This document shows, in pieces, positions 46,922 through 60,100 of a stretch of 64,000 nucleotides of DNA (position 1 is its first letter; every line of letters starts with the position of its first letter). The stretch comes from Rhizophagus clarus. Its lineage: Eukaryota > Glomeromycota > Glomeromycetes > Glomerales > Glomeraceae. The position numbers were made by a program, and so were the translations under genes. The stretch spans positions 992,001-1,056,000 of the forward strand of contig BLAL01000018.1 in the NCBI GenBank assembly GCA_015698045.1, written 5' to 3'. The notes under the pieces were generated by a model that was not told where the DNA came from, ran no database searches, and was given only the letters and a program-made list of their open reading frames with translations.

Positions 46922-49900
46922 TTAGTTGATAGAACATGTATTATTCTTACGTGCACAATTACCCACCTTACATGGTGGACATTTTCTCCTCCCATGACAA
47001 ATAGATTTACATGTATGCTCACAAAGTAATAATTTGTCACATATATTTTGACATTTTCCATGGTGTGTTGTTTGTTCAATAGAATTAAAGAAATTTGCTA
47101 TTATTGATGTGTTTTTACGTTTAGAACGTTCGTAACATTCAAAACATAAATCTGGACATTCATGACCACATTCCAATAATTTTCCACATATTTCTGCACA
47201 ATTGACTTTGTTGACAGATTTAGAACACTAAAAAAAAAAGAAAAATAAATAAATATCGCAAATATCATACTATCAGAAAATAAATGTCATGTAAAAAAAA
47301 AAAAAAAAAATTAAATACTTACATGAATATCTTTATAGTGTTCACAATGTAATAATTTTTTCGAAACTAAAGTCTCACATTTAATTGAACCTTTATTTCT
47401 ATTTTGCCGACAATTAGCATTTTGTAATATATGACCACAAGGTAATAAAATATTTCCGACAGGAAATTCACATATTCCACAATTATCAGAACAACGCCTT
47501 TGACATGGATGGTTACATTCTGGATGTAATCTTAGACAATTACTTTCGTTACATTTAACTCTACCTTTATTTCTATTTTGCCGACAATTAGCATTTTGTA
47601 ATATATGACCACAAGGTAATAAAATATTTCCGACAGGAAATTCACATATTCCACAATTATCAGAACAACGTCTTTGACATGGATGGTTACATTCTGGATG
47701 TAATCTTAGACAATTACTTTCGTTACATTTAACTCTACCTTTATTTCTATTTTGCCGACAATTAGCATTTTGTAATATATGACCACAAGGTAATAAAATA
47801 TTTCCGACAGGAAATTCACATATTCCACAATCATCAGAACAACGTCTTTGACATGGATGGTTACATCCTGGATGTAATCTTAGACAATAACTTTCGTTAC
47901 ATTTAACTCCAATATGTTTAGGGTTGTCTAGATGACATTTATTTTTGCAAACATGTCCGCAACGAAGTGATATGTTACAATTTTCATGACATCCGCCATT
48001 TGGACTAATTTTTTCAAATTGATCAGGATCAACGATAATGTTCTTGCAATGAGGATGTAAATTGCATACAATTGGCATACCAAAACCAACTTGATTGCGC
48101 TCACGTAAAATCTTAATTGCCGGAGCCCACATTTCTTTAGATTTCATTGCCATTAAATCTGAATTACCAATGAGATACATTCCTTTACGAGCACGCGATA
48201 ATAATACATTAGATCTATTTTTACTATTGAGGAATCCAATGGAATCATGCGTACTAATATTATCAGATTTAGAGAAATTACGAACCAATGAAACAATAAC
48301 TATGTTTGCTTCTTCACCTTGGAAACTATCAACGGTCCTTAAAGTAACTTGTTGATTTAATAATTTTTTTGGCGCGACGCTTATAGTTTCTATGTTACTA
48401 TTATATGTTCTTAGTTGCTGTCGTTCTTCCATTTCAGTAATATTCAGCGCATCTCTTTCATCAATAATAACGGCAAATGATTCAGCTAAAGCATCTCTAA
48501 TTTTAATCATTTGTCCTAAATAAGGAGTAAGTACAGCTATATCATCGGATTTAGTATATCCATTCCTAACGAAATATTTTACCATCTCAACAACCATTCT
48601 AACTTCGTATCTATTCACGTGAGATTTTATTGCAAACTCTCCACCTGAATTATCTTCTGGATTTCTATGGTCAATGAAATATACATTATGTTGAGCTCCA
48701 CGTATATTTTCGTATTTTGTAGTATTCTCGCCATCAATTAAATCTGGATAAATTGTATATCTAATTAAATCAGAAATCTCTCCTCTCATACGTCTTTGGG
48801 TTAAAAGTTGGGCCTTCTCAATTTTAACTGCCTTATCACCATTAACTAATCTTTCAAATAATGATTTATCTAATTGATAATTCTTTCCTATTGATGAATC
48901 CATACTAAGAGAATAAGTTGCAATACGTGGTCGAAGTTGATTGTGATCACCAATTAATATCAAATGTTGAGTTGATGGAGTTAATGCACTAAGAATATGA
49001 GCCTCTAATACTTCTCCTGCTTCTTCAACAACGATAATTTTGGGACCAATTGATTTAATTAAATTTTGGAATTTAGCTGCACCATTCGTAGTCATTCCAA
49101 TAACATCACAACTTTCTAATACTTGTCGACGTCCTTCATCATGAATATTATCTATTTCTTTACGAATTTCTTCAAATCTTTTTTGTAACTTTGATAATTT
49201 TTCAACAAATTTTTTATAAATTTTTGTACGCCAATGATCATAAAGTCTTTCTCTTTCTACCATTGACATTTTCCAAATTGAATAATCATTTAATAATTCT
49301 TCCAAAGGTCGATCTGATTTTGGTTCTTCGTAATTTTTGATCCATTTTATTGTATAATAATCAACTTGTGATTCATTATCACTTATGTCCACATCATAAT
49401 CTTCGGTCGTTAATATTCCAAATATATTTTGATTTTGGGTTTTCTCATTTTTCTTATCACTCTTTGATGGATTTAATAAAAGTTGCTTTCTTTTATTAAT
49501 TATTCTAATGTCTCCTCCTCTTATCCATTCATCAAATGGGTCCTTTCTACTTTGCTTATTATAGGTTTGAAACCCTTCTTCAACGTCTGTTCCTAAGACC
49601 CAACTGGGCAAATCTTCTTCAGATATAATGTTAAATTTAGAAAAAAATCTAGCCTCTTCATGCATTAAATAATCACTTATATCATTCCATTTCATGCATC
49701 TATTATTAAATAAAGTATTCTTCAATTTCTGGGTATCTTCTTCTATCGTTTCAATCGATTGATACAATAATGCTAATGAATAAGATCGACTTTTGTTACG
49801 AGGACGATTTCTACAAATTTCTTCTAAATTAAATTCTTTAATCCTTTCAGATTTCGTTCGAGAACCTAATCTCACGATGTTAGTTATATTTTCATCAAGT

Positions 49901-52704
49901 AAATGCTATCAAATATAAGTATAAAAAGAAAAGGAAATATGAATTATTTGTAATTTTTTTTTAGGTGATATAAATATTACTCAAAATAATTGAAAATTTA
50001 CCTCCAAGAATTGATCAAGAGCGTGATTAGTAAAACAAATGGTTAGAATTGGACCAATTTTTGTTCTTTGATTTTCATTGGCTAATAATACTTTCATTAT
50101 TTGAACACCAACTACAGTTTTACCCGTTCCAGGTGGTCCTAATAAAAGAATAAAAATTGGATTTTTAATGACGTTCGATGCATATATTGATAATACTTTA
50201 CGTCATGCATACCTTCAACTAATGCAATTTCACGTGTTAATGATGATATCAACGCTTTGGCTATAAATTAAAATTAAAATAATTATTATTTCTTTTACTT
50301 GTATAATATACTAATAATTAGTGACTTTACTTTGAGTTTCGTCTAGTCCATAAGTAGTTCCATCGGGCGATTTTCCGATATTACTATATTTAACGATATT
50401 TTTTATAACTCTATCGTGAGTACTTTCATCAGCAACATCTAATCTTAAATTATATTTATATTTACATAAGATTGATAAATCAAATTGAAATCCTGGAGCT
50501 CTAGTATAAAGAGGACTTTCAACTTCAATATCAAGAGTATTACCGTTCGTTCCTCCTCCTATTTTTTCATTCTCATCATCATCATTATTCATATCATCAA
50601 AATTAGGTGCCAAGTATTTTTTAAAAGGTAAAGAAAAAGGATATGTAGTTTGTAGGGTTTTAAGTATATGATAATAAGCCTCTAAATAAACACCTATTGG
50701 TTCTACCATAAATCTTTTTTCTAATGTCCTTTTTCCAAAACCTGAAAATTCACTTAACGCAATAGGATAAATCGATGGATCTATAAAACTAATATCGATC
50801 TCTGCAAAAAATTCATCTTTAGATAAAGCTTCTTCATCCCTTGATACAACTACACCAAAATAAAGTGAATATGAATTAGAATTATTTATAGAAGTAGTAT
50901 TTAAATTTACTTTTTTTGAATTTGGATTTGGTAATATGAGAATAACTAAACTACTATATAATAATCTTTTACTCTTTTCCCAAAATACTTTTCTACCTAA
51001 CTTATCTTTTGCATCAATTTTTGGGGGAGTAAATCTAATAGTACAAGCAAGACCTTTTCTTTTATCACAAGTAATATTAACGAATTGTATATTTGTATAT
51101 ACTTGTAGATCACCATTTTCATCACCATTATTGTACGAAAATCTACCTCCCTCATCTTGTATTTTCTTGAATTCTTTTGATAATTTAACATCACTATTAG
51201 AAGATGTATATTCTTGTGATAATGCAGCTAATAAATTTGATAAACCGCCACGAATTGGATTTAATAAATCTTCCCTTAAAAGACGAAATTGTGTATCAAG
51301 TAATCTAGCAGCTCCATCAGGTAAAAAATGTAATGAATCACGTAGTGAAGAAGGTAAAAAAGGTGGACGTTCACATAATATTTCTTCATTTGTAGGAATA
51401 ATTGATATTTCTGAAATTTCTACAAAATCATTATCATGCCTTTTACCATGTTTTGATAATTCACCAGGTGGATCATAAATTCTTTTAGCGTCAACTCTTC
51501 TAGCCATTTCTTTGTGATGTAATTGATCTAATTTTACACTTAAACTTTTAGCTTTAGGATTTTGTTCACAAATTAAATCTTTACGATCATTATTTAACAT
51601 TTTATCCATGGTTTTCATCTCCCTTTCTAATATTGTAAAAAAAAAATTTCTACTCTCCAAATTACTAGTTAACGGATCTGATGAAGAAATTTGTTGTGTT
51701 TCAATCGATTGTTGATACTCAGTTTTTAATCGATATAAATCATTAGCAATATTATGCATTGTTTCATTAACAGATGCCTCCTTGATACGACGTAATAATT
51801 CTGTAAGAAGTCGTACGATTATCAAGAAAAATACTCCTAAACTATTATAGATTTTAATGAGAATTAATTAATATATTATATAATATAAAGCGTTTTCCAT
51901 CATGAACATTTACTTACGAAGATGGAATAAATAAATATCGTTCACGTGACAATAATGCTTCAGCGCTAACACGATTATCCTTGACAGAATTACGTTGGAC
52001 CAATGTTTCCAACATTTTCATCACTTTATCATAGAGAAATGAATCCTATTGTTTTTAATAATAAGATAAATATAAACAATACGAGCGCGGCAATAAAAAA
52101 AAAAGAAAACAAAATTTTGATGTTAAATTAATTAGCTAATACTTACGAGGCTTACATAGACTGCACTGAATATTGCATGAACATATTTTTCCAAGATACA
52201 TTCAGTAATAGCTGTTCTAGTGAATAAACTCAATAAAGGCAATACAACATATTGGAAAGATAACACATCACTGACAAGTCCCGCGTCACACGACATTGAA
52301 GGAAAATTTATAATTTCTTTTAATCTCTTGAGACCACATTCGGGATTACCTAATTCAGTAACTATTTCATCTACTTCATAACCAGTTTTATGGTCTGTGG
52401 CTACTAAAGTAGAACTAACAAAAATTCTAACATTATTTTGATTCCAAGGTTCGTCTTTTCTCAAGATTCTTTTCCAAATAGTTTTAATTGGTTCCCCGTT
52501 AGTAATAAAAACTAATCGATCACTACCGTTATAGGTTAATTCAGAAGAATTAAAATTCATAATAGTGGTTTCTCGTTGTGGTGTTGGTACATGATTACGA
52601 CTTTGATCAATGATATCACGTCTTTCATCATCATCACCATCGCCAGTACTTTTTTGAGTATCATCGTTATCAAAACCAGATTTTTTTCCTTTTCCTTCAC
52701 TCAT
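46922..52704 (-). CDS. ZNFX1-like NFX1-type zinc finger SF1 helicase, copy B (1756 aa, C-terminus missing)
   Basis: Paralogue of copy A on the same strand. Seven exons: 52704-52147, 52045-51918, 51841-50331, 50260-50213, 50138-50002, 49905-47323, 47227-46922; one frame of 1757 codons. Exon borders equal those of copy A through the first six introns. The helicase motifs are complete: GPPGTGKT, VEEAGEVLEAH, GDHNQLRPR, TQRRMRGE, TVDSFQGEEAN, LLSRARKGM. After the helicase, a 58-residue zinc-finger unit (CLRLHPECNHPCQRRCSDNC, then CGICEFPVG, LPCGHILQN) occurs three times. The last exon holds MECGHECPDLCFEC and KCPPCK and then stops after NTCSIN; the remaining NFX1 fingers, RING-like and RZ segments of copy A are absent. 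The N-terminus is shorter and lacks the Gly-rich tract. It may be a working short form or a 3'-truncated gene. Confidence 0.88.
47391..47912 (-). repeat. Three 174-bp tandem units inside ZNFX1 copy B
   Basis: The marker CTTTATTTCTATTTTGCCG starts at 47391, 47565 and 47739, exactly 174 bases apart (58 codons, in frame). The two 3'-most units are almost identical; the unit nearest the helicase differs slightly (ESYCLRLHPGC and SDDC where the others have ESNCLRLHPEC and SDNC). Copy A has a single counterpart. Near identity implies recent unequal exchange or replication slippage. Confidence 0.9.
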
Positions 52705-53550
52705 ATTTAAAACACTATAATGTTTTATATGGTTAAAAAATTATCGTTTATTTTGCAAGATTTTTTTTTTTTAAAAAAAAAAAGAACCGAATAGAAAGAT
52801 GAAATATTTATATTGTTAAAATAATGCAAATAATGCATAGTCGTATCACAATGCTATCACTGAGCTATATTGAACTATCCTTTATAAGGAAATTTTTCAT
52901 CGCCATTTTGAGAAACAAAAACAATATACGAAAGGTTCTAAAAAACAATGAAAAAAAAAAAAATTATTATGTTTTATTTATGATGCACATGAAATTGGTG
53001 TATTACGCTATTTTATTTATGTTTTGAAAGTTTTATTGCTTGAATAGTTAAATAGCTTGTTAGAAAAAGGAATAATTATTACGCTAATCCTCAAATGGTT
53101 ACCCAAATTTTTCTTGAATTTTTTTTTTTTTTTTTGGCTTTCTTTATAGAAATACCATCACTATATTGCTAATGATATTAACAAGTGACAGGCAACAGAA
53201 GAAATTAAAAACAAGCGTTTATTATATGCGAATCAGTAGGTTGTGCTTGTGAAATTAAAAAAAAAAGTTGGTATATAGAAGCTATACTAGATATAGAATG
53301 GATACATATTCTTGGTGCCAAGTTAGAGATTGAATGAGACATAAATCGAATTTATCAATATATTATTATCATTAAAATAATAGAAACGATATCTATGAAT
53401 AAACTCATTTTATTGTTGTATTTGTTGTATTACCTTACTTGTTGATTTTTTAATCGGATTCTTCAAGGATTCAATATGTAAGAAATAAAAATCTTTTTCA
53501 TTAAATCTCTTGGGTAGTTCTATCGAAAGATTTGCTGAAAATGAAAATAG
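52705..53550. repeat. Upstream flank of ZNFX1 copy B, shared with copy C
   Basis: Matches 7630-8640 in order (see that entry). It also contains a T-run/A-run palindrome at about 52760-52785 and CTATCACTGAGCTATATTGA. No gene. It presumably contains the copy B promoter, but no specific element is clear. Confidence 0.65.
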
Positions 53551-54280
53551 TTGGCGGAGTACTTTTTTGGTTAAATTTGATAGCAAAAGAATCTCAGGTT
53601 TTAGTGTCCAAATTGAGTGAAATTGCCGATTTTGGAATACGACAATTGAAGTACGGTCTAATCGTTTAACAAGCCAGAGATGAAATATGCTTCTTTTGTA
53701 AGACCTTGAAAAAGAAAAAGATTACAGATAAATGAACTTTTGTACTTTTTATATAATTGACAAAAACAGAATGTAATAAAATTCTAGTTCCTTTTTCGTC
53801 AATTATTAAAACACCATTTAAAAATGTTATCCAGATAATCTTAGGAATGAAATTTTGAAAGGTTCCAATCCCGATTATCTTTTAACTGAAGAATTTAATA
53901 AAGCTCATTCATAACTTATTAAATATAATATAATGTTTTTGAACAATTATTATTGATTGATAATATACTGTATATAATTGCGACACGGTTCTTTTATTGC
54001 ACATAAGAAGAAAATATATATTTCTAAGTAGTATTAATTGAACAACGTGTTCTCGCTGATCCAAATTCTAGAGTTCTTCAACCTCAATACAGACAACTCT
54101 TTCACTTTAAAGGGACGTAAATTCTAACTCCACCAATGAATAATAGAGCAAAAGATTATGGTCTTCTGTCAGCATTATAGCAATTTCAATAACATGTGGT
54201 ATGATGTAATTTAAATACGTCACATAATTCTTCGATTTATTAGTAAGACGAAAAGAAAATTATTTTTTCCTCTATATGAT
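53551..54280. other. Gene-free stretch
   Basis: A 43-codon plus-strand frame opens at an ATG near 53549 (MKIVGGVLFWLNLIAKES) and ends at TAA. No family is recognised and it is too short to call. Confidence 0.35.
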
Positions 54281-54439
54281 ATGATTCTCAATTTTAACAC
54301 AATAACTTGCTTTATCAGCAGTTGTAGCATTCCTACACCACATGCTACTATACCTTCTATTTACCGTCCTCCTAATAATTTGGTTTGCTTCGAAATCAAA
54401 TTCTTTCGCTATTACCGCGTTTTAATTTTTAAAGTATCT

Positions 54440-54530
54440 ATAAATTCGCTTTTCACAAAAGCCATGTCGCATTCGGGTGATCATCAAATTGAATTAGCAG
54501 ATAAAATAGCTGAGTCAGACCATTAGTCAG
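54440..54530 (+). pseudogene. Tiny RNase H-like scrap
   Basis: The end of a plus-strand frame reads FTKAMSHSGDHQIELADKIA, resembling the HSGxxxNExADxLA helix of retrotransposon RNase H domains. Nothing else of such a protein is visible nearby, so this is a small remnant at best. Confidence 0.3.
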
Positions 54531-57162
54531 ACCTATCTGCTACAATCACCATTTTTGATTATCACCATTTTTGGCAAATCAACAGTACACGAGAACCGAC
54601 ATCATTAATTAAGTTTAGGTGATAAATATGAATTTGATGAATTTTGATCGGCCAATTGTCAAAGACTTCGCACGCTTGCAAAACTTAATTTCGCAATTTT
54701 TTTTAGAAATAGTAAGCGGAATTGTAATTTGAATACTAAAAAGGTTATTTGGTGAAATGGAAAAAATAACTCTTATTACATTAGAAAAAATGAAAATAAC
54801 ATATTCTTCCTATTATTTATTTATTACAAGGTTATATAGGACGTTTTGTATTGTTCATTTCTGATTACCACATGAAATTTGATCAATAAACGGAATTTAG
54901 CTATGATGATAAATGTGATAGTAGTCATAATTGAAGTGAGCCATTCTGACCGGTACTATAAATTAGATCCAATTTTGCTTATTATTCTTTTATACTGGTG
55001 ACAGAATATGGGATTTCGTATAATTTTTTCATAATAAATGTTTTGTTTACTTTGGGCATTGTATAATATTGGATCTTGATTCTTGAAAAATTTAACTAAT
55101 TCTTTTTTACTGCTAGAAATGGTTTTAATACATTTATATTATTTATTTAATATTTTAATTCATTTTTTTTTTACATTGCACCAGTTAATTAAGAAGTAAT
55201 CATATTAAAGCTTTTTTAATTCAAATTTCAAATACATATATACAGTATATTGTAGTTTTAATTATATATAAATAAAATAAACTTTGATAAATTAATTTAA
55301 TAATTGGATGGGTTAAAAGAATTAATTTAATTATAAACTAAGAAACTTGTAATATCTTACTATTCTAGCCTTAATATTAAAATAATTCCAATAAATAAAT
55401 AAATTATATAAGTGCCATATTGAATTTTTGTAAAAGTAAGTAATCATTACGTGTGAGTTCAATTCTTTCTTTATCTTTTTTCTTTTAAATTTTCTCTATA
55501 TTGATTCATAAGTTATAACATATTCAACTTTTCCTACTGAAAAAATATTCAATGTACTGTATAATTTTGATCTTTATCTTGTGTTGTCAACTCTGAGTTT
55601 ATTTATCGTGTTTACGACTTATAAAAGTAATGTCAGAAACAAGTTCTTATCTTCTTCATCTTTAATATTCTTCTCTTGCTATTTCTTTATGCTAGCTTCA
55701 TGCAATATTTTTATACCGTACATGTTGTTCAATTAATTGTAAAATTTTCGGTTCTAATTTTGTTCCCAAATTTATTTCTAGTTCTATGTGCTGACAAATT
55801 CTTTTCGTTAGATATTTAATCATGATCTCATAATGAAGATGCATAATCTGAATTTACGTCATCTATTTCTAAAAAGATTCTTTCAGTTTTATTGACCTTA
55901 GCTATTATTTTATTTTCTGGAAATATTTCATTTGTTTTCATTGAGTGAATGGACCAAACTATCTTTATACATCATTTTCATATCTTCTTCATTATCGAGG
56001 TATGTTTTATGGTCTTAATAAATTTAATGTTGTACTTTTTTTCTATTCTTGAAACTACTTCTTCCAACTTAATATATAATGATGTAACATTATTGCCTGT
56101 TATAGTAATTTATTTATTTTTTTTATTAAAAGGTTAAAATTAGTGCAAGACAAATTACAATAACTAATTTAGGTGATGTTAATGAATTCCTCTTCGTTGA
56201 ATTGTGGGTTTTTTAAGGCATTTTTTAGGCGGAATCAGTGTTTGTATGACTAGTAGATGCATGCCTTAACGATCAATGATCCTAAAACAAAATTTTGGGA
56301 GGATTAATATAAAGTTTCAAATAACAGTAAGCTTAATTTTCCTTGTCTATCAGTCATGAAGACACTATTTATATAAGTGAAATATTGGTAATTTGTTTAT
56401 CAAGTTAGCAAGTTTATTAATAAATAATAATTCTTGCTACAACATTAATCTTTAATAACTATATTGTTTAGATATGTATCATATTTCCATCAAATGTTCA
56501 AGAATAAAACATAATATTATGCTCAATCTCTCACTAAGTTCAAAATAAAAAAAATTAAAATTATGTTTTTATCTACAAATATTTCCACGGCATCTCGCAG
56601 AATGTATTTAAATTAAATTTTTTTTTATTATATGTGAAGTAATTAAAGTTTTAAAATTTAACAGATCAAAAATATCACATGTAAGAGTAATTACCCTTAG
56701 AATTAATATTAAGTTTAGTAAAATCCATTCTATAAATATTAATTGTTAACATTATAAAGTTAATTTAAATTAACATAGTAAATTATATTTGTTTACCTGA
56801 ATATTCTATTCCAAGTATTTCATTATTATTGTCCACATTTTTGGGTTCTGGAAGATTTTTAAAGTTTAATTCGTAATTTATGAGTCAACTGCAAAAATTT
56901 CATATACAATTTTGGTGCAAAATTTTGTCGATCACTATTACTTTTTTTTCGGTACGCAGTTTTCCGTCCTTGAACAACCATCTTTTACATATATTTAAAT
57001 ACAATAAAAACACTTGTAACACATAGAATTTATCCTGACATTTTCAACAATATATTTTTTAAAAAAATTTTATAATAAATTTTTTTACTTTTATTTGGCG
57101 GTTCGCCAGATTCTCGCTAAGAGTGGCTGTATTATTAGCATATAGGACACACGCATATACTA
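54531..57162. other. AT-rich stretch with no gene seen
   Basis: Long run of AT-rich DNA with only short open frames on both strands. No inverted-repeat element or tandem array was noticed. Confidence 0.45.
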
Positions 57163-60100
57163 TCAAAAACTTTCTTGAAGCACTGTCTGAGCACTTTTTT
57201 CACGTAACTGTGCTGCGTAATGGGTTATCCAGCCCTGTATAGTCGTTACTTTTGGTATGTCAGAACTTTCAATTTCTCCTCCTTGCGCTTTTAAAGTCAA
57301 TAAATCCCACATATCTTGAGCAGTCATTCTGTGGCTTTTGTCAACATTTCCAACCAAAAAACATTCTTCTAAAATAACAGATATCTTTTTTTTTATACGT
57401 TTTCCACCGCCTTTTTTTCCATATTTTTGAGCTTCTTTAGTCGCCCAGCCACTTGCTAATGGGAATTCAGTTGCGCCCAAAGGTCTGCAATATACAAAAT
57501 ATTAGTTCCATATGTATATTTGAGCCAAAAATATATCTAATTTACCTTATGTTGTTGTATTCTTTATTTGACATACTTCGATTTCTTAGACGTGATCCTA
57601 AAAAAGCTAGAAAGTTTATAATGGTCGGCATTGAAAAATCACAGTATGTGATTACCTTCTTTTTCTAAGGTTTCTTGTGTTAATTCTTTGTCTAAAATTT
57701 CTACTAATTTCTGTCTCTTATTTTGATTTCCATAATTAATTCCCCGATTTTGCAACTCACTAGTTAGTTCTTGTAATGGTAACCGTTTCGGACAAACTCC
57801 TAATATGTCAATATAACATTGGAGACAGATATGTGACTTATGCAACTAGAATAAATTCTGTACATGAGAACGGAGGTAAGGAAGTGCAATAAGTTCAATA
57901 GATAACGTTTTGACATGTAATCTTTCTATATAAAAAACTAATTCTGAAATAAATGTTAGGTGAAATACAAGCTCAACAAGTACTACTACAATATTTGACA
58001 TAAGTATATTCAATAAATATACACCACTCTACCTGATGCATGTGGAATGGGTATTTTCCATGGAGATTTTGAACTTGTTGATTCGGATACTTGTGGTGAT
58101 GGCTGATTAACTTCACCTTTCGTGAAATTTTGAATCTGAGCAGGAGAAAATAATGTCCAATTACCAAGATTTGGTATGGCTCGTGCTTTTATATATCCAG
58201 CATTTTCTCCTTCAGTTGGCCAAGTCCACTCAAACCAATTTGATATACCGGGTATGGTTGTAGATTTTGCTTTGCCTTTATTATTTTCTGTCAATGAAAT
58301 GTTTATTTGTTATTAATTAATTATTTGTTTTTTATAATTTAGTGCTCAATTCTTACCTTTAATTCGATTTGGTTCTATGTGAGCAATTGAAGTGCCAGCA
58401 ATATCTTTGATAGCTGAAGTAATGTCATTTCCCTCTTGAATTTCTCCACCAATCCGAATGTATCATTTTATTGATAATGATATCTAAAAATTTATTATAA
58501 GTTTTTTTTAAAAAAAAAACAATATTGTTTCATATTACAAACCTGAGCATGGTGTGAGTCCACAGTAGTCTTCGCTTCACCTGCTTCAAGGAATATCCAT
58601 TTCTTTACTTGAATTCCATACCATTCATACCATTTGCCCATAATGATCATAAGTTCTGAGTTATGGTAATGGGGACCATTGTTGGAGATTATACTAACCC
58701 ATTTTGGTTTTATCTCTAAATTTTCTATTACAGAATGTAATGACGATGCTGAGAACCATGTATCTTGACGAGCATCTGTGGACCAATGATCTATGGCTTG
58801 TATGTTGATTTCAGAATTATCTTTAGATTTGGTATATAATAATACTGTATGTAATGCCCAGCCTTTCTTGCCAAAAAATTCTTTGGTTTCACGTGAAGTT
58901 TTGGGTAGTATCTTCATTTTATAATCTACGACTAATATTGCTCCATCTTCATTTAAATCCAAAAGTGCCACGTTGAATTGTGCATTTAAGTATGTTTTTC
59001 TAGTTTGATGGGCAAGGTAATAAAGAATACGGTCTTGAAATTCTTGAATTTCTTCATGGCATAATGGATTCAAACTGTCTTTTAAATCTTGAAAAAACTG
59101 AAATGTTTCTTGACATTCATTACAAATGTAGGTATGAGATTCGTTACATTTACCAAAGGCATACAATAAGCAATGATTTATACATGAGCTATGCAATGTG
59201 AATTCACGGTCAGTTACAACTAAATGTTCTTCATATTCTTTTTTTAGATAACGTCTTAAAAAGCAACAGCGTTGAGAAAAAACACTCTACAAAATTTTAT
59301 TGCTTGTTAATATTTAGAACAATTTTCTATAGTATAACGAAGAATTAATTATACCTGTAATTCTATATCATTGATTTTTTCCTTTATTAAATTCATAATA
59401 TCTTCAAACGTTTCATATCCATATGTACTGCATGTAAAGCACAATCCTCCAAGATCCTCTCGGTAAACATATTGTTGTCCCATCAATTGAGTGTAAAAGG
59501 TTGTATGCTTAATTCCATTTGGAAAAGAATCTTTGAATTTTTCCCACAATATATTTTTTGTATTTTTTAAATAAACGACTGGTTTTCCCGTTTTTGCATC
59601 AGTTTTATAAAAGCTCATGATGACATGAGCTTTATCTTGAAAGAAGGAATCAAATTGTCTTTGTTGTTCAGGAGTAATTCTTTTGACTTTTCTAATAGGT
59701 TTTTCTAATATTATACAACCAGGGCCATTGACTCTTGCATATTTTCTTGCTTCAAAGATCGAACCTTGTGCAATCTATTGGAATATAAAAAAGGTATACA
59801 TTATTCAATGTATTTCATAATTTTTTTGGAGTAGTTCTTCATACTTACTTTCAATTTTTCCATCAAAATGCTATAAGAAAAATTTTCCGCTATGATAGAA
59901 AGAATCCTTCTTTTTCCATCATGACCTCTCTTATTAGCTTCTAATGCTTTATGAAAATATTTCCAAAAAGTGTCACTATCATTGCAATATTGGCCAGGAA
60001 ACGGATGCAAAAATCCTGAAACATATAAAAAATGTAAAATTTCATGATCACACGCAGGATCACTAGATCGTGTCCAAAATTCATACTAAAATTTATGGTG

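Noticed and set aside
46922-47010. Possible further intron and hidden 3' exons of ZNFX1 copy B after KCPPCK
   Set aside because: A weak GTGGGT donor exists, but no sequence resembling the RING-like or RZ exons of copy A is found in the 2.7 kb downstream.
58025-58033. GTAGAG donor at 58032 as end of exon 6 in the FYR/transposase-like gene
   Set aside because: It is the stronger splice site by sequence but puts the next exon out of frame with an immediate TAA; a weaker site that keeps the frame was preferred, with low certainty.
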